The notes below the pieces were generated by a model, which saw only the letters and a program-made list of their open reading frames with translations, ran no database searches and was not told the origin of the DNA. From contig CAZTCX010000003.1 of assembly GCA_964612515.1 (NCBI GenBank), positions 1 through 64,000 on the forward strand: DNA of 64,000 nucleotides. The letters run 5' to 3'. This DNA is from SABY01 sp964612515. Its GTDB lineage: Bacteria; Bacteroidota; Bacteroidia; Bacteroidales; 4484-276. This document shows, in pieces, positions 54,353 through 62,107 of this stretch (the first letter of the stretch is position 1; the number at the start of each line of letters is the position of its first letter). A program made the position numbers and the translations under genes.

Positions 54353-55669
54353 CTACTTCTCCAGATAAACCTCAAAAACCCTGTTTACAGAAATGCTTGT
54401 GCCAAGTGGGCGCAGGAAGATGTTGGGATGCGAACTTTGTAACCCACCATAAATATAGCCGATTAGCTGATGACCCGGTGGCAAACGATCAAAGTCGATA
54501 ATTTTATGATCGATAACAGGAACGTTGGGCGCCAGGATAAAAGAAGCCCCTGCTCCCAGCAGCGCCGGCATGCGAATGTCCAACAAAGTTTCGTGAAGTG
54601 AGCCGTCAGCGTGACGCGTAACCTGCGCAATGGTATTAACACTGGGAACCAATGGATCGTCCATCACCTCTCCACTTTTTGCATCGGGAAAATAGCGCGC
54701 CATGCCACCAAAAAACAGATTGTACATGTGCTGCCGGCTTTGGCAATACAACGGAATGCTGGCGCAGTGGTAGTTGTTAAATTTCTGTTCAAAGTTAGTT
54801 ACAGCCACTGCTTTATCAGCCATGATATCAATCGGATAAAGCCACGGGAAGTTTCGATCGTACTGAAACACACCGCTAAAGGCAGTATATCCAGATGACC
54901 CGTCGGGAAAGATTTGCGGCAACAGGTTGTAGTCGCGGCGGTGAAAATGGATTGTGTCAGTTTGTGCGCCGCTGTGCTCAATCTTTCCATCGGCGTCGAG
55001 CGTAAAGCGGCGAATTTGATGCGTGTATTGTTGTCGATGTTCGTGGTTGGGCTGGGTGGTATAGCGCCCGTCAAAACGCTGGCCGAACACCAGCAGATAT
55101 TCTTTGCCGATGCGCCCCATTGCTCCGCCTGCAACCGCCATCAGCGAGTCGGTTATCTGCGTAAAGCAAGGGGTGGCTTCAGTATTCTGAATGATTGCCG
55201 ATGCGAGAGCTTCTACATCCACGATCAGTAAATAGGGAAATGTGACGTAGCTTTCGCTGGATTGGCTCCAGCCATAGCCTCCGGCAATCAGCAGTTGGTT
55301 TTCATTTTGATAAAAAGCTGCATTAACACCTTGCAACTGCTCTCTAATATGGATGGGTAGATCATTCAGCGGCTTTTGCCAAACCAGTTTGCTCACCGGA
55401 TCAATCAGCCAGATGGCATTGGCAGCGCTGTCGGGTGGATAGGCCCGCTCCGGACGATGGTCGTGCAAGCCATCGAGGCGCCCGCCAAGAACCAACCAAC
55501 GCCCGCCGATGGTGGCATGAGCAAAGCCATTTAATGCTGGCGCCGCCGGAATTTCAATTTCCGTTAGTGTTATCTTTAGGACATCATCTGAAGTACTGGA
55601 TTTGCTACAACTGCTTACAATCCATATCAGGATTAAGCCCATCGTTATTTTCAGGAAGGGGTCTTTCAT
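54353..55669 (-). CDS. Kelch-like beta-propeller lipoprotein
   Basis: A 438-residue predicted lipoprotein with lipobox VSSC (C21). The repeated segments GRWLVLGGRLDGLHDH, NQLLIAGGYGW, EYLLVFGQRFDGR and MYNLFFGGMARYF show the GG-containing strands of a kelch-type propeller. It has many His residues (HDHRPER, PNHEHRQQ, DTIHFHRRDY), perhaps for metal binding. It converges with the TonB receptor pair. Function unknown; a surface or periplasmic binding role is likely. The fold is inferred from motif periodicity. Confidence 0.75.
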   Translation of the reverse strand: MKDPFLKITMGLILIWIVSSCSKSSTSDDVLKITLTEIEIPAAPALNGFAHATIGGRWLVLGGRLDGLHDHRPERAYPPDSAANAIWLIDPVSKLVWQKPLNDLPIHIREQLQGVNAAFYQNENQLLIAGGYGWSQSSESYVTFPYLLIVDVEALASAIIQNTEATPCFTQITDSLMAVAGGAMGRIGKEYLLVFGQRFDGRYTTQPNHEHRQQYTHQIRRFTLDADGKIEHSGAQTDTIHFHRRDYNLLPQIFPDGSSGYTAFSGVFQYDRNFPWLYPIDIMADKAVAVTNFEQKFNNYHCASIPLYCQSRQHMYNLFFGGMARYFPDAKSGEVMDDPLVPSVNTIAQVTRHADGSLHETLLDIRMPALLGAGASFILAPNVPVIDHKIIDFDRLPPGHQLIGYIYGGLQSSHPNIFLRPLGTSISVNRVFEVYLEK

Positions 55670-55801
55670 CTTCTTGTTTTTAAACCATTAATAAAACACA
55701 TCATACGTTTTGGGCTGTTTCGAAACTATTTTACAAAAATGCAGATTATTCCAAACCCTTTTGTAATCCTTTACCTACAATAGTTCGGTTAATTAGTATC
55801 A

Positions 55802-55812
55802 ACATTTGTAAA
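55802..55812. promoter_or_regulatory. Single ACATTTGTAAA motif before the LON gene
   Basis: ACATTTGTAAA repeats the sequence of the operators found at 10113 and 10179 in front of the HTH gene. It lies 15 bases before the LON-domain ATG. A second site for the same regulator is possible; chance is not excluded. Confidence 0.35.
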
Positions 55813-55823
55813 GAAACAATTTT

Positions 55824-56480
55824 ATGACTGCTGTGTTATTAAGTATTGAAAATCACTCAAAAGAAAACTTTATCAGCATGGTCGATAATTTCCCCTTGTT
55901 TCCCATTGGCATCATCATATTTCCCGGTGAAATACAACCGCTTCATATTTATGAGTCGCGTTACAAGCAGCTCATTCACGAGATGACCGAAACCAAAGGT
56001 TCTTTTGGTATTCCTTACCTGAAAGATGATTCCATTTGCGAGTTCGGTTCCGTAGTAACAGTGCACAAGATTTTAGCAACCAGCCATACCGGTGAAATGG
56101 ACATTCTGGTACGTGGCGAACGGCTTTTTCGTATTAAAACAATTTCTGAACACCTGCCCGGCAAATTATATGGTGGTGGCAGCGTAGAGTTTCTGGATAT
56201 GTTCAACCGAAAGGTTTCTGCTAAGCTTGCCGATCATTTTGGCAATTACCGGCAACAGATTAAAGAGATCGATCAGGACAAGTCGAAGCAGGTGATCGGT
56301 AATCCACAGCACATTTTTGAAATTGCAGGGCAGCTTCCGCTTGATATCGAAGAGAAATATGCGCTCATAAGAGCTTCTGGCCACAGTGCACGTGAGCAAC
56401 TACTTATTGATAAGCTTCATTTTCTGCTGATGATCAACAAGAAGCTCGAAGAGGTTGGATATCGGTTTTATCTGAACTAA
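55824..56480 (+). CDS. LON substrate-binding (N-terminal) domain protein
   Basis: A 218-residue protein holding only the LON N-terminal domain (about 19-215): NFPLFPIGIIIFPGE, HIYESRYKQLI, GSVVTVHKI, DILVRGERLFRI. It has no AAA+ or protease part, like the standalone LON proteins of many bacteria, which are probably peptide-binding adaptors. The ATG at 55824 is given; the ATG at 55878 (MVDNFPLFP) starts right at the domain and may be the true one. It is followed by an assembly gap, so the downstream neighbour is uncertain. Confidence 0.88.
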   Translation: MTAVLLSIENHSKENFISMVDNFPLFPIGIIIFPGEIQPLHIYESRYKQLIHEMTETKGSFGIPYLKDDSICEFGSVVTVHKILATSHTGEMDILVRGERLFRIKTISEHLPGKLYGGGSVEFLDMFNRKVSAKLADHFGNYRQQIKEIDQDKSKQVIGNPQHIFEIAGQLPLDIEEKYALIRASGHSAREQLLIDKLHFLLMINKKLEEVGYRFYLN

Positions 56481-56544
56481 AGAATTTTTTTGTAACCAAA
56501 TTACAAGAAAAGGAACTCCAATACTCCGGCAACTTCACAACCCA

Positions 56545-56554
56545 NNNNNNNNNN
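56545..56554. other. Assembly gap (10 N)
   Basis: Ten N characters separate the LON gene side from the phosphatase side. The true distance and the join are unknown; the minus-strand gene ending at 56560 appears complete. Confidence 0.99.
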
Positions 56555-56559
56555 CCTTC

Positions 56560-58191
56560 TTACTTACGCGCCTTTTCGAGGTATTCGACTTCGCAGGGGA
56601 GTTTTCCGTCAGTACTCCATCTGTAAAATTTACCATCTTCTATCAGCAGCGCCTCCGGTATTATTTCGCTGGTGCGGATAGGAATGTCGATGGCGATTAC
56701 TTTACCGTCGTACATCGAAGTAAGTTGCCTTACTTCGGTGTGGGCAATGATCAACTTGTCGACATGGTAATAATCTAATACGCGTTCTACATCGTTTTGG
56801 CTGATGAGGTCGCCGCTGACGCCTTCCATCATATACCCTCTGTACCAAAGAGGCCCCTGGCTGTTGAGAAGCAGATTCATCAAAGCGGCGTCTTTGCTTG
56901 GTTCGTTGGGATCATTGTTCAGATATTCAAGGAGTACCGTATTGATTTTGGCCAATGGCATTCCCATTTTTAGTACTTCGGGAGAAATGCCGGCGTGCGC
57001 AAATAGCAAATCGTTGATGGAGATAACGGTGTTGCGGCTGTGTAGCCAGCGTCCGAGTACCGACAGGGTGTCGTAGAAAGTGGCATAGTCGCGCATAAAA
57101 TAATTGGAGAACACTTCATACTTTCGGTTGAGGTACCGGGTATCGTTGAGCATCACCATCACTTCGTGGTTGCCCAGCAGCATGTGTACCTTTCCGCCCT
57201 GACGGCGTGCCTGCTGATCCAATCGATAAATAAACCAAAGCGTTTCGGTGACCTCATTGCCGCGATCGAAAACATCGCCCAGCAGCACTATATGGCCATC
57301 TCCCCAGTTCCATTGCAGTTTATCATCAATTATTCCGTGGTGCTTCATGAAGTTTATCAATGCCTTGTAATGTCCATGCACATCGCCAAAGGCCAGGATT
57401 TTATCTACATTTTTGTAATGTGTAGGCTCCGTTTCAAAACGCCGCGTAATAGTATAGCTTAAAGTATCGCCGGCAAACCCTTGCACCTCAATGGTATCAG
57501 TATTAACTTCCAGAATCTTTTCGTCCATCAGGAATTGATGCGTTGCGGTGTCGTATTTCATATAAAAAACACGCAACAAGTTGTCATCAATCCACTGCAT
57601 GTGTGGCCCGTCAAAATAAGCAGGCAGCTCTTTGTAATAATGCTGCATCCCGATTACGTAAACCAGATACTCAGCCATCGGCACATTATTGGTCACATTG
57701 GCATAATCGAGTGCCGACATTCCTTTTGCATTTTTAAACATTGCATCAGCGCCATGTTCCACCAGCATCCTTACATTTTTCAGGTTTCGTTTTCTGACCG
57801 CGAGGGTGAGCGCTGTATTATCGTTTTTTCCGGTTGCGTTCAGATCGGCTCCTGCACGGATCAGCAGGTTCATCATCCGGTCGTCATTATTGCTTAATGC
57901 AAACATGAGTGGGGTTTTTCCTTCTGAAACCAAATCAACATCGGCATCCTTATCAAGCAAAAGCTTTACGGCAGAGAGGTTTTTATATTTGATCGAGTAG
58001 TTGAGTAGCGTATTTTTCTGATTATCCAAAATTGCATTTGCGTTGCCACCGTCGGCCAGATAAAGCGCCAGCATCTCTGTCGAACCCTGTTTGATCGACT
58101 TGAGCATATCGCGGTCCGAAAAATCTCGATGTTGAGCCAGTGAAGCCATAGCAAGCAAAAGCGTAAGAAATAAGAAACCGAATTTATGCAT
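56560..58191 (-). CDS. Exported ankyrin-repeat / PPP-type metallophosphatase
   Basis: A 543-residue exported protein of unusual architecture. After the signal (about 1-20) come four to five ankyrin repeats (about 25-175; GKTPLMFALSNND, NTALTLAVRKRN, GMSALDYANVTN), then a metallophosphatase of the PPP/Shelph type. Its metal motifs are complete: GDVHGHY at 269, GDVFDRG at 305, GNHEVM at 340 and a later HAGIS. It should remove phosphate from a protein or small molecule in the periplasm or at the surface, with ankyrins choosing the partner. It lies 116 bases after the CotH-like kinase gene on the same strand. Substrate unknown. Confidence 0.88.
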   Translation of the reverse strand: MHKFGFLFLTLLLAMASLAQHRDFSDRDMLKSIKQGSTEMLALYLADGGNANAILDNQKNTLLNYSIKYKNLSAVKLLLDKDADVDLVSEGKTPLMFALSNNDDRMMNLLIRAGADLNATGKNDNTALTLAVRKRNLKNVRMLVEHGADAMFKNAKGMSALDYANVTNNVPMAEYLVYVIGMQHYYKELPAYFDGPHMQWIDDNLLRVFYMKYDTATHQFLMDEKILEVNTDTIEVQGFAGDTLSYTITRRFETEPTHYKNVDKILAFGDVHGHYKALINFMKHHGIIDDKLQWNWGDGHIVLLGDVFDRGNEVTETLWFIYRLDQQARRQGGKVHMLLGNHEVMVMLNDTRYLNRKYEVFSNYFMRDYATFYDTLSVLGRWLHSRNTVISINDLLFAHAGISPEVLKMGMPLAKINTVLLEYLNNDPNEPSKDAALMNLLLNSQGPLWYRGYMMEGVSGDLISQNDVERVLDYYHVDKLIIAHTEVRQLTSMYDGKVIAIDIPIRTSEIIPEALLIEDGKFYRWSTDGKLPCEVEYLEKARK

Positions 58192-58307
58192 GATCGTTAC
58201 TCTCCGATGGCAATGAGCAAATGCGGCGTGTGCGTTTGTTCATCATTTTTAATTTGTATTACAACGATAAATAACTCTGCTTATGCAAGATATGTTCATT
58301 AGCCAGA

Positions 58308-59381
58308 CTAATGCACTTGGTTTTCGAGACACTTGTCGATAAACTCAATTTTTATCTTGGCATCGTCGCTGATGATTTCGAAAAACTTATCGTAATAGTT
58401 CAAAGCATCCTTCCGCTGGCGGTTGCGCAATGGTTCGAAGTTTTGATAGAGCGCATAGATTTCTGTTTTTTTAGATTTAAAAAAATCAAAGTTCGCCTTG
58501 TATTGCTCCATCGTCCGGCAATTTCCACGGAAGAGCCTGTCGCTCACTGATTCGGTACCATATTTTGGATGTGGCGTGGCGTATTCGGTGGTGATTACTC
58601 CCGCCCAATCGAAATCGTAGGGAATAACGTAAGGCAGGTGCAACGTGTCCACAGCAAAAAGCTTGATGTTGTGCAGCGTGGTTGTAGCCCAGTCGGTGTT
58701 ACCTATAAAATATTCGAAGATGGCCAGGCGGTTCACATGAACGAACTGTGTGCTGTCCTGGAGCAGATATTTCTTCTTCGATTCCTTCATCTGCAATCGG
58801 TCTTCCAGAGTGCCATCAGGTTCGATAAAAAAAGCATAGCTCTGCCAGCTCTTCTCTTTGCGACCTTCGTCGATGTAGGTGACCTGCGCCGGCCGAACGC
58901 GGAAGCTGGTGTCGGTGATGATATTATAAACCCGATAAATCAGATATTCCTCCAGCACATACTGCTCGTAGGTTACCGAGTTGGGACGGCATTGGGTGAC
59001 GAGTTTTATTTTATTGATATTTTCAAACAAAGTTCCCTTCACCTGCTTTTTCTTAAAGTTGATTCGTAATGGTGGAAAGGAGCAGTTTTCTGCCTTTCGG
59101 CGAAAGTTGCCGCGCGTCGAAATCTGCACATCAAGTGTCACTGTGTCGCTGCCCTCCACGTATTGTAGAATAGCCGGATGCTCCTGTCGCTCCTCACCTA
59201 TGTCGTCGCAAATGGTTTTGAAATCGCCGCGAAGGGTAATTTGCAGCATATCGTGCGCCGAAAAAAGCGGAGCAGCATTGCCCAGGCTATAGTCCTGCGC
59301 TTTCGCGGATGGCATAACCATCGCGATAAGCAGCAACAAAACCAAAACTCTAAAAGGTTTTAAAATAGATAGAAATCTCAT
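58308..59381 (-). CDS. Exported CotH-like protein kinase-fold protein
   Basis: A 357-residue exported protein. A signal peptide (about 1-29) precedes a CotH-type atypical kinase: RGNFRRKAENCSFPPLRI (90-107), KLVTQC with a lysine, YVLEEYLIYRVYN helix, GNTDW at 227-231 and YDFDWAG with D256 and D258. These correspond to the catalytic and metal residues of CotH. CotH in Bacillus phosphorylates spore coat proteins. Its ATG overlaps the DUF4956 stop by one base (TAATG), so translation is coupled. Together with the VTC polymerase gene it forms a three-gene operon. Kinase activity here is inferred. Confidence 0.85.
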   Translation of the reverse strand: MRFLSILKPFRVLVLLLLIAMVMPSAKAQDYSLGNAAPLFSAHDMLQITLRGDFKTICDDIGEERQEHPAILQYVEGSDTVTLDVQISTRGNFRRKAENCSFPPLRINFKKKQVKGTLFENINKIKLVTQCRPNSVTYEQYVLEEYLIYRVYNIITDTSFRVRPAQVTYIDEGRKEKSWQSYAFFIEPDGTLEDRLQMKESKKKYLLQDSTQFVHVNRLAIFEYFIGNTDWATTTLHNIKLFAVDTLHLPYVIPYDFDWAGVITTEYATPHPKYGTESVSDRLFRGNCRTMEQYKANFDFFKSKKTEIYALYQNFEPLRNRQRKDALNYYDKFFEIISDDAKIKIEFIDKCLENQVH

Positions 59382-60085
59382 TAGTCGTCGTCCTCTTCTT
59401 TAAAAGAAAAATTATCCAAAGATTCGCTTTCAAAGAAGTTGGTCGAATATTTATCCCAAAAATAATAGATGGTGATCTCGGCAGTATCCCGCAGAAAATT
59501 TATCTTCCCAATTTCTACTCTGTTAATTTTAAGTCCGGTGCGTTTCTGCAGGTCTTCAATAAACCGCTTCTGATTCTGTGGCTTTATCAGATCAATCTTT
59601 TCATAGATGATCGTCTTGCTCGACTCATGGCGCGAAGTCCAGAAATATTCGATCACCACCGTTACAAGCATCAGCATTATGTTGGCAAAAAGCAGCTCCA
59701 CATAGCTGATTTGCTTGTCAGAAAGGGCATTCATTACCGAAATACAAATCACCAAAAAAAGATAGGTCATCTCCTTGATGGGGATGGGATTGGTGCGGTA
59801 GCGAATGATGCCAAACAAAGCGAAAAGCCCAAGGGCAAATCCCAGTTGCAGATCGACATTTTGCAGCAGATGCGACAAAAAGAAGACGCTGATGCTGATG
59901 AGGATGTAGGTGAAAAGGTATTCCTTGCGGCGATTGTTGGCGTAATAAATATAGCGCACGATGATGAGCGTAAAGATCAGGTTGATAGAGAACCTGAAGG
60001 CCAACATCAGAAAGTCGAGGCCATTGAAAAACTCGATCCCGAAAAGCTTAGGATCGTTGATAAAATGGAGCAATAGCGTTATCAT
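59381..60085 (-). CDS. DUF4956 membrane protein
   Basis: A 234-residue inner-membrane protein with four or five hydrophobic segments (about 23-45, 55-75, 80-100, 105-120, 130-150) and a soluble C-terminal part (about 155-234) ending in an acidic tail. GLFALFGIIRYRTNPIP is the signature of DUF4956. The family has no known activity and often accompanies VTC-type polyphosphate polymerases and CotH proteins. The start at 60085 lies inside the VTC gene, overlapping it by 38 bases, and its stop overlaps the CotH start. This tight packing suggests a complex or strictly balanced synthesis. Confidence 0.88.
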   Translation of the reverse strand: MITLLLHFINDPKLFGIEFFNGLDFLMLAFRFSINLIFTLIIVRYIYYANNRRKEYLFTYILISISVFFLSHLLQNVDLQLGFALGLFALFGIIRYRTNPIPIKEMTYLFLVICISVMNALSDKQISYVELLFANIMLMLVTVVIEYFWTSRHESSKTIIYEKIDLIKPQNQKRFIEDLQKRTGLKINRVEIGKINFLRDTAEITIYYFWDKYSTNFFESESLDNFSFKEEDDD

Positions 60086-60962
60086 GGTGCATTTTGTTTT
60101 GCCTGATTAATAATTCCTTAAAACGGTTGTGTTTGATGGTTGGTTGCGTCAGCACGGTGCCGACGCAATATTTGCTAAACGGTGAAGGCTGGAAATGCTG
60201 CTTACGCAAAATCTTTTCGAGGTCGGAGAAGCCCGAGGTTTTTTCCTGTTTTATCTCGGCAACTACCGGCAGCAGGAGGTTTACAACTGAAGCGTCGTGG
60301 GTATAGCTCAGATTCATATCAAAAGTAGCACGCTCGTGGTTGTGGCGATGCACCAACGTGATGCGTTCGAAGCTGTTGGTCAGCACCGGCTCTAGTTTGC
60401 GCGGCTTGTAAGAGGTGATGCTTTTCAAAAATTTACGCTCCTCTTTGCTTAGCTCCACGCTGTGGTTGGATGTGAAGAGGCGTTTTTTTATCGTGCGCCT
60501 TTTGTTGCTTTTAAATTTGATTTCAAAAAAAGCCTGCCCGGTGGTAAGATACTCGCGGCGACGCACCTTGTAACGGTTTAGCTTGCAGTTGTGATGCGCC
60601 AGGTACATGTCCCGTTCCGGCGTATCATAATAAATGGTGCGATAAGCCAAGATCCGGTGTCCGTCGATTTCCAGAATACGGTAACAGCGCGCGACTTTCG
60701 AAAGGATGGCAGGCAGAGCAAACAAAGGGAAGACAAATTTCTTATCAAATCGGTCGAGCAGCTTCACCTGATCCATTTCGCCAAGCGTGATTGCCTGCAA
60801 GCTGGCAGCCGCTTCCTGCACCTGCTGTCGGGTGTTTGCGAAAAGTACTGCCTGATCTATTATTGCCGCAGGTTTCAAAGTGTTGTTATGTTTTTTGAAA
60901 AGGTGGGCAAAAATAAAGAAAATTGATGGCGAGAGCAGCACCCGCAATATTATTACAAGCAA
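60048..60962 (-). CDS. VTC-domain polyphosphate polymerase-like protein
   Basis: A protein of up to 304 residues with the VTC tunnel fold known from yeast polyphosphate polymerase. Visible motifs: DRFDKKFVFP with the first basic pair, YYDTPERDMYLAHHN, NRYKVRRREY, FFEIKFKSNKRR, ERITLV and VVAEIKQEK with the metal-binding Glu. Such domains polymerise phosphate from a nucleotide. The outermost ATG at 60962 is given, but a -7 box at 60908..60915 lies inside that extension, so initiation at TTG 60878 is more likely; the next ATG, at 60776, would cut the ITLGEMDQVKLLDR helix. It is the first gene of an operon with DUF4956 and CotH. Activity is inferred from motifs. Confidence 0.85.
   Translation of the reverse strand: MLVIILRVLLSPSIFFIFAHLFKKHNNTLKPAAIIDQAVLFANTRQQVQEAAASLQAITLGEMDQVKLLDRFDKKFVFPLFALPAILSKVARCYRILEIDGHRILAYRTIYYDTPERDMYLAHHNCKLNRYKVRRREYLTTGQAFFEIKFKSNKRRTIKKRLFTSNHSVELSKEERKFLKSITSYKPRKLEPVLTNSFERITLVHRHNHERATFDMNLSYTHDASVVNLLLPVVAEIKQEKTSGFSDLEKILRKQHFQPSPFSKYCVGTVLTQPTIKHNRFKELLIRQNKMHHDNAIAPFYQRS
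60908..60915 (-). promoter_or_regulatory. -7 box of the VTC-DUF4956-CotH operon
   Basis: On the minus strand TATTTTTG fits TAnnTTTG. It predicts a transcript starting near 60903, downstream of the ATG at 60962. Confidence 0.45.
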
Positions 60963-61122
60963 ATGAGCCGGTTGAAGGTGGAGATTGTCTTCGACAAAAA
61001 GTTCTTACCGTTTAGGATTTCCCTTTAAGTCAGGAAAGTGAGCTCCCTTACTTGCGTCGGGGAAGAGCCGGGGATGCGCTATGGTGGGGAATAATCGGAG
61101 ATGGATTTTCAGCAACCCAAAT

Positions 61123-61797
61123 TCAACACTTTAAATAATCTGCACCTATTTCAGTATGTGCTGTTATCGGTCTAATTTTTAAAAACAGATGTATGATAGT
61201 ATTATAATATGGTGCGCTTGCCGCATTGTTAAACCATCTTTTCCAAAACCATTGTTTTAAGGATTTCGCTTGGCTGCCTTTGAGTTCTCTGTGTTGTGGG
61301 TCATTTGTCCAACGTGCTGGCTTATTAGCTTTTGCAATACTTTTACTAAAGTCATCAATCATGCTAAAAGTGTGCGTGTTGCTTTCGGGAGCTACCACAG
61401 AAACATGAATCGATCGCTGTCCGGAAGAGACAAAATTTTGATTGCCGAGCGGCTGAGCCACCAAAATAACCTCGGCTATGGTGTCCATCACAAAGAAGCT
61501 GTCCATTGCCTCATAAAACGCCTCCGCCAAAAGTTCCTCCTTCATCATCAAATAGCGCTTCAGATTGATAAGCTGCTTTATTATAAAAGCAAATAATGAC
61601 AACAAAAGCATCCTTGCCGCCGAAAGCAACTGAACGTTCAAGCGATAAAGCTGACGCCACCAGGCCACCCAGTCGATAATGGGATATTTTAAATTGCTTA
61701 TTCTGCAATCTTGTCCGGTACTGTGCCGGATTTTTGTTTTTCTGATTTCGTCCGCAGAAAGTACTGTTTCCGAAAAATGGTAATGTGTTGCATTCAT
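61123..61797 (-). CDS. Hypothetical protein
   Basis: A 224-residue frame that I do not recognise. Residues about 60-80 (LLSAARMLLLSLFAFIIKQL) are hydrophobic and may cross the membrane; the rest has basic stretches (WFWKRWFNN) and no known motif. The N-terminus MNATHYHFSETVLSADEIRKTK looks soluble. The frame is the longest in this interval and has no competing one with a family signature, but neither composition nor neighbours confirm it. It could be a lineage-specific gene or a decayed one. Confidence 0.4.
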   Translation of the reverse strand: MNATHYHFSETVLSADEIRKTKIRHSTGQDCRISNLKYPIIDWVAWWRQLYRLNVQLLSAARMLLLSLFAFIIKQLINLKRYLMMKEELLAEAFYEAMDSFFVMDTIAEVILVAQPLGNQNFVSSGQRSIHVSVVAPESNTHTFSMIDDFSKSIAKANKPARWTNDPQHRELKGSQAKSLKQWFWKRWFNNAASAPYYNTIIHLFLKIRPITAHTEIGADYLKC

Positions 61798-61981
61798 AAT
61801 GTTAATAATTTAATGAGTAATTAAAATTCTTAACTATAAAATCTAAATTTCCTAAAGGATCATTAGAAATTTGATAAAAAGACATTGCAAAAATAAACCA
61901 TGAATACAGCTGAAACAAGCATTTGCAGGGATTTACAGAGGTTATTTTTGGCTTAAGCAGCTTACTTACGTTTTTACAAGA

Positions 61982-62022
61982 ACTTAAAACCATTACTTAA
62001 ATAACTTAAATAATTACTTAAA
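61982..62022. repeat. Four direct copies of ACTTAAA
   Basis: ACTTAAA occurs at 61982, 61995, 62004 and 62016 (steps of 13, 9 and 12 bases) in the AT-rich leader of the gene at 62108, about 30-70 bases before a TATCTTAG box at 62050. It may be a regulator binding array. The rest of the 310-base spacer 61798..62107 shows no gene. Confidence 0.4.
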
Positions 62023-62107
62023 AATAGTAGGTTATTTCTGAAGAAGATTTATCTTAGCGCCTGTTTTTGGTTGGTTGGCTCTTCATTTCACTAAAAAACC
62101 TACTCCA

